64,000 nt of DNA from positions 1-64,000 of the forward strand of contig NZ_FYDO01000026.1 in NCBI RefSeq assembly GCF_900187615.1. Reading direction: 5' to 3'. Within the stretch, counting starts at the first letter, position 1. The number at the start of each line of letters is the position of its first letter. Shown here piece by piece: positions 43,252 to 52,202 of the stretch. Made by a program: the position numbers and the translations under genes. Source of the DNA: Pseudomonas sp. Irchel s3f7. Its GTDB lineage: Bacteria > Pseudomonadota > Gammaproteobacteria > Pseudomonadales > Pseudomonadaceae. The notes under the pieces were generated by a model. That model had not been told where the DNA came from and did not search any database. It was given only the letters and a program-made list of their open reading frames with translations.

Positions 43252-44036
43252 TGAGCAACGCGCTGATTCGCCTGGAGCAGGTTGCCGTCACATTCGCCGG
43301 ACAGCCCGTGCTGGATAACATCGAGCTGAGCGTCGAGCCGGGGCAGATCGTCACCCTGATCGGTCCGAACGGCGCCGGCAAGACCACACTGGTGCGCGCC
43401 GTGCTCGGCTTGTTGAAGCCCGACAGCGGCAGCGTCTGGCGCAAGCCGAAACTGCGCGTGGGCTACATGCCGCAAAAGCTTCACGTCGATCCGACGCTGC
43501 CGCTCTCGGTGCTGCGCTTCTTGCGTCTGGTGCCGGGTGTGGACCGTGCGATGGCATTGGCCGCGCTCAAGGAAGTCGGCGCCGAGCAGGTCATCGACAG
43601 CCCGGTGCAAAGCGTTTCCGGCGGTGAAATGCAGCGCGTGTTACTGGCCCGTGCCTTGTTGCGCGAGCCGGAATTACTGGTGCTCGATGAACCGGTGCAA
43701 GGCGTCGACGTGGCTGGACAGGCCGAACTCTATAGCTTGATCACCCGCCTGCGTGACCGCCACGGTTGCGGCGTGCTGATGGTTTCTCACGATCTGCACC
43801 TGGTGATGAGCACCACCGACCAGGTGGTCTGCCTGAATCGCCACGTCTGCTGCTCCGGCCATCCAGAGCAAGTCAGCGGCGATCCGGCTTTCGTCGAGCT
43901 GTTCGGAAAGAACGCACAAAGCCTGGCGATCTATCACCACCATCACGACCACGCCCACGATTTGCACGGCTCGGTGGTCAAGGCACCCGCGTCGGGCCAA
44001 CCCCATGTTCACGGAGATAGCTGCAAGCATGGCTGA
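43251..44036 (+). CDS. znuC: Zinc ABC transporter ATP-binding protein
   Basis: 261 residues. Walker A GPNGAGKTT (38-46), signature VSGGEMQRVLLARALL, Walker B LLVLDEPVQGVD, switch His in VSHDLHLVM. C-terminal extension rich in His (YHHHHDHAHDLHG ... HVHGDSCKHG) that probably binds or senses zinc. Powers ZnuB. ATG 43251 is set by overlap with the zur stop. Confidence 0.94.
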   Translation: MSNALIRLEQVAVTFAGQPVLDNIELSVEPGQIVTLIGPNGAGKTTLVRAVLGLLKPDSGSVWRKPKLRVGYMPQKLHVDPTLPLSVLRFLRLVPGVDRAMALAALKEVGAEQVIDSPVQSVSGGEMQRVLLARALLREPELLVLDEPVQGVDVAGQAELYSLITRLRDRHGCGVLMVSHDLHLVMSTTDQVVCLNRHVCCSGHPEQVSGDPAFVELFGKNAQSLAIYHHHHDHAHDLHGSVVKAPASGQPHVHGDSCKHG

Positions 44037-44817
44037 TTTTCTGCTCTACGCCCTGCTTGCAGGTTTGGCTTTGGCCGTCGTCGCGGGACCGTTGGGGTCG
44101 TTCGTGGTCTGGCGGCGCATGGCCTATTTTGGCGACACGCTTTCTCACGCGGCGTTGCTGGGTGTGGCGCTGGGCTTTCTGCTGGATGTCAGCCCGACCG
44201 TCGCGGTCACCGTCGGCTGCTTGCTGTTGGCGATCCTGCTGGTGACATTACAACAGCGCCAACCGCTGGCGTCCGACACCCTTTTGGGAATTCTCGCACC
44301 GAGCACACTCTCTCTGGGCCTGGTGGTACTAAGCTTCATGCACGAAGTGCGGATCGACCTGATGGCCTATCTGTTCGGCGACCTGCTGGCGATCAGTCCG
44401 ACCGACCTGGCCTGGATCCTCGGCGGCAGTGCAGCGGTGCTGGCGTTGCTGGTGACGCTGTGGCGCCCGTTGCTGGCGATCACCGTGCATGAAGAGTTGG
44501 CCAGGGTCGAAGGCTTGCCCGTGGCGGGGCTGCGCATGGCGCTGATGTTGCTGATCGCCGTGGTGATTGCCGTGGCGATGAAAATCGTCGGCGTATTGCT
44601 CATTACTTCGTTGCTGATCATTCCGGCGGCTGCGGCACAACGTCACGCCCGATCACCGGAACAGATGGCACTGGGCGCGAGCCTGCTGGGCATACTCGCC
44701 GTGTGTGGCGGGCTGGCACTGTCCTGGTTCAAGGACACCCCGGCCGGACCGTCAATTGTCGTGGCGGCCGCCGCGCTATTTCTGCTGAGTTTTGTTCTGC
44801 CCCGTCGAGGGGTGTAG
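44029..44817 (+). CDS. znuB: Zinc ABC transporter permease
   Basis: 262 residues with about eight membrane helices; ABC-3 family permease motifs FGDTLSHAALLGVALG and 'LLITSLLIIPAAAAQRHARSP'. Overlaps znuC by 8 bp. A GGAG site lies inside the znuC end, and MADFLLYALLAG is the natural N-terminus. Last gene of the zur-znuCB unit. Confidence 0.93.
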   Translation: MADFLLYALLAGLALAVVAGPLGSFVVWRRMAYFGDTLSHAALLGVALGFLLDVSPTVAVTVGCLLLAILLVTLQQRQPLASDTLLGILAPSTLSLGLVVLSFMHEVRIDLMAYLFGDLLAISPTDLAWILGGSAAVLALLVTLWRPLLAITVHEELARVEGLPVAGLRMALMLLIAVVIAVAMKIVGVLLITSLLIIPAAAAQRHARSPEQMALGASLLGILAVCGGLALSWFKDTPAGPSIVVAAAALFLLSFVLPRRGV

Positions 44818-44854
44818 ACTTGCTCGTTTTTTGCGCAAATAGAGAGTCGCAGGA

Positions 44855-45571
44855 ATGAAGTCGTTCGCCTCCCGTTATCTGCTCCTTGTCGCATTTTCTG
44901 TGCTACTGGGCGCCTGTCAAAGCACGCCACCGGCAGCCACCCAGGCCTCCGATGCGCGGGCCACGGCCATCGCGCAACTGGAACAAAGCCTGGCCAGCAG
45001 CGAGCTGGCCACCGCCGAAGATCAATTGGCAGCCTTGCAAGCTGAATCGCCCAACGATCAATCCCTTGAGCAGTACCAGCGGCAACTGGCCGAAGCCTAT
45101 CTGCTGCGCAGCCAGATCGTGCTGCAAAAGGGCGATGTCAATGCAGCCGCCACCGCCCTGGCCCGTGCCCGCGCCTTGATGCCGAAGGCGCCAGCGCTAA
45201 CCGGTGGCGTAAACGGTCCTATTGCTGAAGCCCGCAAAGCTGAACTGGAAAAAGCCGAAGCTGCCCTTAAAGCCGCTGAGGCAATGCCAAAAGCCAAAGT
45301 CATTGACCCAACCGCTGAAAGCACCACGGTTGCACTGAACATCAACGACATTGCCAAACTGCGTCGCCAAATGGATGCGATCGCCGCCGATGTGGTGAAT
45401 TATCAGTGCGATGTCAGCATTCAGGCGCCGCGTACTGACGACTATCCATGGCTGGCGACCTTGCTGACCAAGCGCGTGACGAAGCTCGATCCGGAATTTG
45501 ATCTGAAGCTTGAGCGGCAGATTTTGCGTAGCGTGCCGGCGCAGATGGTTTTGAGTCCGCGTAAGCCTTAA
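44855..45571 (+). CDS. Putative lipoprotein with TPR-like helical domain
   Basis: 238 residues. Lipoprotein signal LLVAFSVLLGACQSTPP (lipobox LGAC). Residues 35-110 are Ala/Gln/Glu-rich helices in TPR-like style (LASSELATAEDQLAALQAES), and the C-terminal third is a conserved region ending LSPRKP. Follows znuB by 37 bp in the same direction, as PA5502 does in P. aeruginosa, so it may be part of the zinc operon. Function unknown. Confidence 0.75.
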   Translation: MKSFASRYLLLVAFSVLLGACQSTPPAATQASDARATAIAQLEQSLASSELATAEDQLAALQAESPNDQSLEQYQRQLAEAYLLRSQIVLQKGDVNAAATALARARALMPKAPALTGGVNGPIAEARKAELEKAEAALKAAEAMPKAKVIDPTAESTTVALNINDIAKLRRQMDAIAADVVNYQCDVSIQAPRTDDYPWLATLLTKRVTKLDPEFDLKLERQILRSVPAQMVLSPRKP

Positions 45572-45586
45572 CAGCATCGTCGGAAC

Positions 45587-45648
45587 GCCGCCCGGAGCAA
45601 GCTCGCTCCTCCCCCCCTGTAGGAGCGAGCTTGCTCGCGATGGCGGCC
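45587..45648. repeat. REP pair (inverted)
   Basis: GCCGCCCGGAGCAAGCTCGC at the left and its near complement (AGGAGCGAGCTTGCTCGCGA, TGGCGGC) at the right, only about 8 bp apart, between convergent genes; likely a 3' structure for both. Confidence 0.88.
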
Positions 45649-45667
45649 TCTCTAGCTCCGTAGAGCT

Positions 45668-47806
45668 TCAGGCCGGAATCGCCTTGGCCTTCTCCTCCCG
45701 CTCCCACACCCGATGCTGCCCGATCGCGGCCAGAAACGGTTTGATCAGCTTCGCATCCACGCCCACGATCAACCCCGCATCAACCTCTAGCTTCAACACA
45801 TCCAGCAACTGCTTCGCTTCGCCCTGCAGCGCAATGGCTTTCAGGTGTTTGTAGGCTTCAAGCAGGTAATGCAGCGCCACGCCGTCAGTACTCAACGCTT
45901 TGATCGACGCCGCGCCGCCGGGCACGAACACCGCATCGAAGGCTACCGAGGGCGAACCTTCCATCGAGGCATCGACCGCTAGGGTTTTGCCATCGGCAGT
46001 TTTCACTGGCGCCGAACTCGGACCTAACAGCTTCCCGTGCGCACCCTCGGCTTTCAGCGCTTTCTTCATCGCATCAATGGCCGCGCCATCGACACCGTTG
46101 GCCGCCAATATCGCCACCTTGCGGGTTTTGATGTTCTCCGGCAGCAGGTTCGCCTGACTCAGCGCCGGAGAGTGATCCAGCGAGATTTTCGGGACCTCGA
46201 CAGTGCCCGCGGTCGGCGCTGGCAACCCCAGGTTCTGCGCCACGCGCTTGGCCAGCTCCAGATCAATGCTGGAGAGAATCTCATTCACTTCGCGGGCGCG
46301 GATCGTTTCCCGTTCGACCTTGCCCAGCTCGAAGCTGTAGGCAGAGATGATGTGCTCCTGTTCATGTTTGCTCATGCTGTGGAAAAACAGCCGTGCCTGG
46401 GAGAAATGGTCGCTGAACGACTCGCTGCGCTGGCGGATCTTGTTGGCGTCGATGCGTTCCGGATAGCTCTCGAAGCCGCCATCCTGAGCGGCGGGTGGCG
46501 TTTCCTTCGGCCAGCCACCATCGATGGAATTCGGCTCATAAGAGGCGCGCCCCTTGTCGATGGTGGTGCGGTGTTGCGCATCCCGCTGACCGTTGTGGAA
46601 CGGCGCGACCGGACGATTGATCGGGATCTCATGAAAATTCGGCCCGCCGAGTCGGCTGATTTGCGTATCGGTGTAGGAAAACAACCGGCCTTGCAGCAAT
46701 GGGTCGTTGGAGAAATCGATCCCCGGCACGATATGCCCAGGGCAGAAGGCGACCTGTTCGGTTTCGGCAAAGAAGTTGTCCGGGTTGCGGTTGAGCACCA
46801 TTTTGCCCAGCGGTGTGATGGGCACAATTTCTTCGGGAATGAGTTTGGTCGGGTCGAGGAGGTCGAAATCGAAGGCGTGTTCGTTTTCTTCCTCCACCAC
46901 CTGAACACCGAGTTCCCACTCCGGATAGTCACCGATCTCGATCGACTCCCAGAGATCACGGCGATGGTAGTCGGCGTCTTTTCCCGCAAGCTTCTGCGCC
47001 TCGTCCCACACCAGTGAGCAAGTGCCCGCCGTAGGGCGCCAGTGGAATTTGACGAAGCGCGACTTGCCCTCGGCATTGATCATGCGAAACGTGTGCACGC
47101 CGAAGCCCTGCATGCTGCGCAGGCTCTTGGGGATGGCCCGGTCGGACATCGCCCACATCACCATGTGCGCCGACTCCGGCACCAGCGAAACAAAGTCCCA
47201 GAACGTATCGTGGGCCGAGCCACCGGTAGGGATTTCGTTGTGCGGCTCGGGTTTTACCGCGTGCACGAAGTCGGGAAACTTGACGGCATCCTGGATAAAG
47301 AACACCGGCATGTTGTTTCCGACCAGGTCGAAATTGCCTTCGTCGGTGAAGAACTTCACCGCGAACCCTCTGACGTCCCGCACGGTATCGCCCGACCCAC
47401 GTGGACCTTGCACCGTGGAAAAACGCACGAACACCGGGGTTTTCTGCGACGGGTCCTGTAGGAACCCGGCTTTGGTCAGCACCGAATGGTTTTCGTAACA
47501 CTGGAAAAAACCATGGGCTCCGGTTCCGCGGGCGTGAACGATACGCTCGGGAATGCGCTCATGGTCAAAATGCGTGATCTTTTCACGCATGATGAAATCT
47601 TCCAGCAACGACGGCCCGCGCGCTCCGGCCTTCAGGCTGTTCTGGTTGTCCGCCACTTTCACGCCCTGATTGGTACGCAGGGCCTGTGCAGTGGCGTCGG
47701 AGCGGAAGGTTTCCAGGCTGTCGAGCTTGGCGTTGGTGTTGTTGCGGTCGGGGGTATCGGTCCCGGCCAGTGCGCTCTGGGTGGCGGCAGGCTTCTTGGT
47801 ACTCAT
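45668..47806 (-). CDS. katE: Large-subunit catalase HPII
   Basis: 712 residues, monofunctional haem catalase of the large class. Distal His91 in RIVHARGTGAHGFF, the conserved Asn in DLVGNNMPVFF, proximal Tyr in RLFSYTDTQISRLG, and a C-terminal flavodoxin/DJ-1-like domain (from about 560: KVAILAANGVDGAAIDAMKK) seen only in this class. Degrades H2O2 and is RpoS-dependent in relatives. Placed between the zinc lipoprotein and metNIQ, whereas katE in PAO1 is elsewhere. Confidence 0.95.
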   Translation of the reverse strand: MSTKKPAATQSALAGTDTPDRNNTNAKLDSLETFRSDATAQALRTNQGVKVADNQNSLKAGARGPSLLEDFIMREKITHFDHERIPERIVHARGTGAHGFFQCYENHSVLTKAGFLQDPSQKTPVFVRFSTVQGPRGSGDTVRDVRGFAVKFFTDEGNFDLVGNNMPVFFIQDAVKFPDFVHAVKPEPHNEIPTGGSAHDTFWDFVSLVPESAHMVMWAMSDRAIPKSLRSMQGFGVHTFRMINAEGKSRFVKFHWRPTAGTCSLVWDEAQKLAGKDADYHRRDLWESIEIGDYPEWELGVQVVEEENEHAFDFDLLDPTKLIPEEIVPITPLGKMVLNRNPDNFFAETEQVAFCPGHIVPGIDFSNDPLLQGRLFSYTDTQISRLGGPNFHEIPINRPVAPFHNGQRDAQHRTTIDKGRASYEPNSIDGGWPKETPPAAQDGGFESYPERIDANKIRQRSESFSDHFSQARLFFHSMSKHEQEHIISAYSFELGKVERETIRAREVNEILSSIDLELAKRVAQNLGLPAPTAGTVEVPKISLDHSPALSQANLLPENIKTRKVAILAANGVDGAAIDAMKKALKAEGAHGKLLGPSSAPVKTADGKTLAVDASMEGSPSVAFDAVFVPGGAASIKALSTDGVALHYLLEAYKHLKAIALQGEAKQLLDVLKLEVDAGLIVGVDAKLIKPFLAAIGQHRVWEREEKAKAIPA

Positions 47807-47840
47807 CAGGCGTGAACTCCTCGGGCGGTTTGCAGTGGCC

Positions 47841-47847
47841 TAAGTAG
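47841..47847 (-). promoter_or_regulatory. Possible RpoS-type -10 of katE
   Basis: Minus strand reads TCACTACTTAGG; CTACTTA resembles the extended RpoS -10 (CTATACTT). It would give a leader of roughly 30 nt before the GAGGAG ribosome site. Prediction only. Confidence 0.3.
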
Positions 47848-48016
47848 TGACTGGCGGGCATCTTTAGCCGTTCCTTTTTTCTGACCTTTGATCGCGTTAT
47901 TGCTAAATGGCAGGACAAATACGAAATAAATGCTAAGAACCTCTATACGGACAGGCTAAAATGCGCGCCCGGCTAACCGCTGATCCTTTTCTAACGCGCC
48001 CCACAAGGTTCGCTAC

Positions 48017-49024
48017 GTGATCGAGTTTCAAAACGTCCACAAAACCTACCGCGTCGCCGGTAAGGAAATCCCCGCACTGCATCCGACCAGTCTGACGATT
48101 GAGAACGGGCAGGTTTACGGCTTGATCGGTCATTCCGGCGCAGGAAAAAGTACCCTGCTGCGTCTGATCAATCGCCTGGAAAATGCCAGCGGCGGCAAGA
48201 TCATCGTCGACGGTGAAGAAGTCACCGCGCTCGACGCCAACGGCCTGCGCCGCTTCCGTCAGCAGGTCGGGATGATTTTCCAGCACTTCAACCTGCTGGC
48301 CTCCAAGACCGTCGCCGACAACGTGGCGCTGCCGCTGACCCTGGCCGGCGAACTGTCGCGCAGCGAGATCGATGCGCGCGTGGCCGAATTGCTGGCGCGA
48401 GTCGGTTTGTCCGACCACGCCAAGAAGTACCCGGCGCAGTTATCCGGCGGACAGAAGCAGCGCGTGGGCATTGCCCGCGCCCTGGCGACCAAGCCGAAAA
48501 TCCTGCTGTGCGATGAAGCCACCAGCGCCCTCGACCCGCAGACCACTGCGTCGGTCCTGCAATTGCTGGCCGAGATCAACCGCGAGTTGAAGCTGACCAT
48601 CGTCCTGATCACCCACGAGATGGACGTGATCCGCCGCGTTTGCGATCAAGTGGCGGTGATGGATGCCGGCGTGATCGTCGAGCAAGGTTCGGTGGCCGAG
48701 GTGTTCCTGCATCCCAAGCACCCGACCACCAAACGCTTCGTGCAAGAAGACGAGCAGATCGACGAAGGCGAACAGCGTGACGACTTTGCGCACGTCCCGG
48801 GCCGCATCGTGCGTCTGACGTTCCAGGGCGAAGCGACCTACGCGCCGTTGCTCGGCACCGTCGCCCGCGAAACGGGTGTGGACTACAGCATCCTCGCCGG
48901 TCGTATCGACCGCATCAAAGACATCCCTTACGGGCAACTGACCCTGGCCGTGACCGGCGGTGACATGGAAGCAGCCTTCGCCCGCTTCACCGCGGCTGAC
49001 GTCCACATGGAGGTGCTGCGCTAA
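48017..49024 (+). CDS. metN: Methionine ABC transporter ATP-binding protein
   Basis: 335 residues from a GTG start (VIEFQNVHKTYRVAG) with AAGG before it. Walker A GHSGAGKST (38-46), signature LSGGQKQRVGIARAL, Walker B ILLCDEATSALDP, and the C-terminal NIL (ACT-like) domain from about residue 265, which lets methionine inhibit the transporter. Overlaps metI by 1 nt. Confidence 0.94.
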   Translation: MIEFQNVHKTYRVAGKEIPALHPTSLTIENGQVYGLIGHSGAGKSTLLRLINRLENASGGKIIVDGEEVTALDANGLRRFRQQVGMIFQHFNLLASKTVADNVALPLTLAGELSRSEIDARVAELLARVGLSDHAKKYPAQLSGGQKQRVGIARALATKPKILLCDEATSALDPQTTASVLQLLAEINRELKLTIVLITHEMDVIRRVCDQVAVMDAGVIVEQGSVAEVFLHPKHPTTKRFVQEDEQIDEGEQRDDFAHVPGRIVRLTFQGEATYAPLLGTVARETGVDYSILAGRIDRIKDIPYGQLTLAVTGGDMEAAFARFTAADVHMEVLR

Positions 49025-49698
49025 TGGAAGCCCTGACAAGTTTCTTCGCCAATATCGACTGGTTCGAAATCTGGCTGGCCACCGGCGACACGATGCTGAT
49101 GCTCGGCGGTTCGCTGTTGTTCACCGTATTGCTCGGTTTGCCGCTGGGCGTTCTGCTGTTCCTGTGCAGCCCGCGCCAGTTGCTGGAAGCCAGAGGCATC
49201 TACGCGATGTTGTCGCTGGCGGTGAACATCCTGCGTTCGCTGCCGTTCATCATCCTGTTGATCGTGATGATTCCGTTCACTGTGTTGATCACTGGCACCT
49301 CCCTCGGTGTTGCCGGCGCGATCCCGCCGCTGGTGGTCGGGGCCACGCCGTTTTTCGCACGGCTGGTGGAAACCGCCCTGCGTGAAGTGGATCGCGGCAT
49401 CATCGAAGCGACCCAGGCCATGGGCGCGACCACGCGGCAGATCATCGTCAATGCCTTGCTGCCGGAAGCCCGCCCGGGCATTTTCGCAGCGATTACGGTG
49501 ACAGCAATTACGCTGGTGTCCTACACGGCAATGGCCGGTGTTGTAGGCGCTGGCGGTCTGGGTGACCTGGCGATCCGTTTCGGTTACCAGCGTTTCCAGA
49601 CCGATGTCATGGTGGTGACTGTGGTGTTGCTGCTGGTCCTGGTTCAGGTACTGCAAACCGTAGGCGACAAACTGGTCGTCCACTTTTCCCGTAAGTAA
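49024..49698 (+). CDS. metI: Methionine ABC transporter permease
   Basis: 224 residues, about five membrane helices; EAA motif in EATQAMGATTRQIIVNALLP. MetI-type permease for D- and L-methionine. Starts inside the metN stop. Confidence 0.94.
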   Translation: MEALTSFFANIDWFEIWLATGDTMLMLGGSLLFTVLLGLPLGVLLFLCSPRQLLEARGIYAMLSLAVNILRSLPFIILLIVMIPFTVLITGTSLGVAGAIPPLVVGATPFFARLVETALREVDRGIIEATQAMGATTRQIIVNALLPEARPGIFAAITVTAITLVSYTAMAGVVGAGGLGDLAIRFGYQRFQTDVMVVTVVLLLVLVQVLQTVGDKLVVHFSRK

Positions 49699-49758
49699 GA
49701 AATGAGCCGGCCATTCGCTGGCAGGTGCCAAACGGGCACCTCATATGGAGTTAGCTGA

Positions 49759-50529
49759 ATGAAAAAACTACTCGTGGCCTTCGCGGCCGTTGCCGCGTTC
49801 TCTGCTCACGCTGAAACCCTGACCGTCGCGGCCACCCCGGTACCGCACGCCGAGATCCTCGAATTCGTGAAGCCGACCCTGGCCAAAGAAGGCGTGGACC
49901 TGAAGGTCAAAGTCTTCACCGACTACATCCAGCCGAACGTACAGGTTGCGGAAAAGCGTCTGGACGCCAACTTCTTCCAGCACCAGCCGTACCTGGATGA
50001 GTTCAACAAAGCCAAGGGCACCAGCCTGGTTTCCGTGGCCGGCGTACACCTTGAACCCCTGGGCGCTTACTCCAGCAAATACAAAACTCTGGAAGAGCTG
50101 CCAAGCACCGCCACCGTAGTCATCCCGAACGACGCCACCAACGGCGGCCGTGCGCTGTTGCTGCTGCAAAAGGCCGGTGTGATCCAGTTGAAGGATGCGA
50201 ACAACATCCTGTCGACCGTCAAGGACATCACCGCGAACCCGAAAAACCTGAAGTTCCGCGAACTGGAAGCCGCCACCATCCCGCGCGTGCTGACCCAGGT
50301 CGACCTGGCGCTGATCAACACCAACTACGCGCTGGAAGCCAAGCTTGATCCGGCCAAGGACGCGCTGTTCATCGAAGGCAGCGACTCGCCGTACGTGAAC
50401 ATTCTCGTGGCCCGTCCGGACAACAAAGACAGCGACGCGATGAAGAAACTGGTCGCTGCCCTGCACAGCCCGGAAGTGAAAGCCTTCATTCTCGAGAAGT
50501 ACAAAGGCGCAGTCGTGCCGGCGTTCTGA
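49759..50529 (+). CDS. metQ: Methionine-binding protein (NLPA family), not lipidated
   Basis: 256 residues. Signal peptide MKKLLVAFAAVAAFSAHA is of the signal peptidase I type: no Cys follows, so this protein is probably a free periplasmic binder, unlike lipoprotein MetQ of E. coli. Core motifs VKVFTDYIQPNVQVAEKRLD and 'ANFFQHQPYLDEFNK' are as in the family. 60 bp downstream of metI; ends at a strong terminator. Confidence 0.93.
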   Translation: MKKLLVAFAAVAAFSAHAETLTVAATPVPHAEILEFVKPTLAKEGVDLKVKVFTDYIQPNVQVAEKRLDANFFQHQPYLDEFNKAKGTSLVSVAGVHLEPLGAYSSKYKTLEELPSTATVVIPNDATNGGRALLLLQKAGVIQLKDANNILSTVKDITANPKNLKFRELEAATIPRVLTQVDLALINTNYALEAKLDPAKDALFIEGSDSPYVNILVARPDNKDSDAMKKLVAALHSPEVKAFILEKYKGAVVPAF

Positions 50530-50544
50530 TCTGTTGCTGAAATG

Positions 50545-50575
50545 AAAAAAGGAGCTCCTCGGAGCTCCTTTTTTT
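50545..50575 (+). terminator. Intrinsic terminator of metNIQ
   Basis: AAAAAAGGAGCTCC and GGAGCTCCTTTTTTT form a 14-bp stem with a TC loop and a long U-tract; symmetric enough to work in both directions. Confidence 0.93.
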
Positions 50576-50595
50576 ACGCCTGGAATTCGGACTCC

Positions 50596-50658
50596 GTAGG
50601 AGCCGGCTTGCTGGCGATTGCGATTCACCGACGCCATCGCCAGCAAGCCGGCTCCTAC
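50596..50658. repeat. REP pair (inverted)
   Basis: GTAGGAGCCGGCTTGCTGGC (50596-50615) and its exact complement ending at 50658, between the convergent metQ and sco genes. Confidence 0.92.
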
Positions 50659-50670
50659 AAGGGTCGTGTG

Positions 50671-51306
50671 CTAGTTACGTTTGAGCATGACCGGCAACTG
50701 CGCCACCAGTTTCACGTTGTTCAACGGCGCCCGAATGAACCCGCGCTGGGTGCCGTCAGGTCCGATCACGGCGAGGTTGCCGCTGTGGTCCACGGTGTAG
50801 TTGGGTTTGCTGGTGTCAGCCGGGATGAACGGGATGCTCAGCGCGTTGGCGACTTTCTGCAGTTCTTCGATCGAGGTCGGGGTCAGGCCGATGAATTGCG
50901 GATCGAAGTAGCCCAGGTACTGCTTGAGCTGCTTGGGCGTATCGCGATTGGGGTCGACGCTGACCAGCACGATTTGCAGTTTATCCACCGCCTCGGGTGG
51001 TAACTCACTCTTGATCTGACGCAGCTGCGCCAGCGTGGTCGGGCAGATGTCCGGGCAGAAGGTGTAACCGAAGAACACCAGGCTCCACTTGCCTTTCAAC
51101 TCGTTGATGGTGACCGGTTTACCGTCCTGATCGGTCATCGTCACGTCCGGCAGGTTGCGGCTCTGCGGCAACAGGATGATGCCGGCGTCGATCAACGCTG
51201 TCGGGTCGCCCTGGCCCTTGCCGGACAGCACTTTGTTGATGGTCAGGCCCAGGACCAGTGCGATCAGGGCCACAAGGATGAAGACGGTTTTCTGGGTTCG
51301 AGTCAT
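50671..51306 (-). CDS. SCO1/SenC copper chaperone for cytochrome oxidase
   Basis: 211 residues. Membrane anchor (VFILVALIALVLGLTI), then a thioredoxin-fold domain with the copper ligands CPDIC (Cys84, Cys88) and His174 in TVDHSG. Delivers copper to the CuA centre of subunit II. Its start overlaps the ctaB stop by 4 nt. The long open frame to 52065 is only a shadow of ctaB. Last gene of the assembly-factor unit. Confidence 0.93.
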   Translation of the reverse strand: MTRTQKTVFILVALIALVLGLTINKVLSGKGQGDPTALIDAGIILLPQSRNLPDVTMTDQDGKPVTINELKGKWSLVFFGYTFCPDICPTTLAQLRQIKSELPPEAVDKLQIVLVSVDPNRDTPKQLKQYLGYFDPQFIGLTPTSIEELQKVANALSIPFIPADTSKPNYTVDHSGNLAVIGPDGTQRGFIRAPLNNVKLVAQLPVMLKRN

Positions 51307-52202
51307 AGGTTCAACAGTAAGTAGTGGTCTACGAGCAGGGCGATAAACAGCAGGAACAAGTAGTAAATAGAGTACTTGAACGTGTTGATCGCCGCGTGCG
51401 GCCGAGTGCCACGGTACAGCACCACGGCCCATTGCAGAAATCGCGCACCCAGCCCAAGCGCGCACACCAGATAGAGCGTGCCGCTCATGTGAATCACGTA
51501 GGGCATCAGGCTGACGGCGAGCAACACGAAGGTGTAAAGCAGGATGTGAACCTTGGTGTAGTGCTCGCCATGGGTGACCGGCAGCATCGGGATGTCGGCC
51601 TTGGCGTATTCCTCTTTGCGATGAATCGCCAGTGCCCAGAAGTGCGGCGGGGTCCAGGCGAAGATGATCAGCACCAACAGCAGCGGTTCGGCGCTGACGT
51701 GACCGGTGGCTGCGGTCCAGCCGAGCAACGGTGGCGCGGCACCGGCGAGGCCGCCGATGACGATGTTCTGCGGGGTCGCACGTTTCAGGAACCCGGTGTA
51801 GATCACCGCGTAGCCGAGCAATGAGGCAAGGGTTAGCCACGCGGTCAGCGGGTTGGTGAAGGCCAGCAGCATGGCTTGCCCGAGGGCGGCCAGGACCAGC
51901 GCGAAGGTCAGCGCCGCCGTCGGCGAGACCCGGCCTTCGGCCAATGGCCGCTTGTGGGTGCGCGCCATGATCGCGTCGATGCGCCGGTCCACCACATGGT
52001 TGACCGCCGCCGCACCACCGGCACACAGGGCGATCCCCAGATTGCCGAACACCAGCACCGTCCACGGCACCCCGGCGCGGGTCGCGAGGAACATCCCGAC
52101 CAGCGAGGTGATGAGCATCAGCACGACTACTTTGGGCTTGGTCAGCTCCAGGTAGTCACGCCAGATCGCCTGACTGGGACGTTCGCCGATCAGAATCGCC
52201 AT
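51303..52202 (-). CDS. ctaB: Protohaem IX farnesyltransferase (haem O synthase)
   Basis: 299-residue UbiA-family prenyltransferase. Signature NHVVDRRIDAIMARTHKRPL supplies the Asp-rich farnesyl-PP site, with about nine membrane helices. Converts haem B to haem O, which ctaA then oxidises to haem A. Overlaps ctaA by 13 bp. A cyoE-type homologue may exist elsewhere; context here points to the aa3 oxidase. Confidence 0.94.
   Translation of the reverse strand: MAILIGERPSQAIWRDYLELTKPKVVVLMLITSLVGMFLATRAGVPWTVLVFGNLGIALCAGGAAAVNHVVDRRIDAIMARTHKRPLAEGRVSPTAALTFALVLAALGQAMLLAFTNPLTAWLTLASLLGYAVIYTGFLKRATPQNIVIGGLAGAAPPLLGWTAATGHVSAEPLLLVLIIFAWTPPHFWALAIHRKEEYAKADIPMLPVTHGEHYTKVHILLYTFVLLAVSLMPYVIHMSGTLYLVCALGLGARFLQWAVVLYRGTRPHAAINTFKYSIYYLFLLFIALLVDHYLLLNL

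Noticed and set aside
47807..48016. A SAM-type riboswitch before metN
   Set aside because: No stable multi-helix aptamer pattern could be seen; the gap is short and shared with the katE promoter.
50671..52065. A 464-residue fusion of sco with upstream sequence
   Set aside because: The upstream part is ctaB read in the wrong frame; sco has its own start at 51306 overlapping the ctaB stop.
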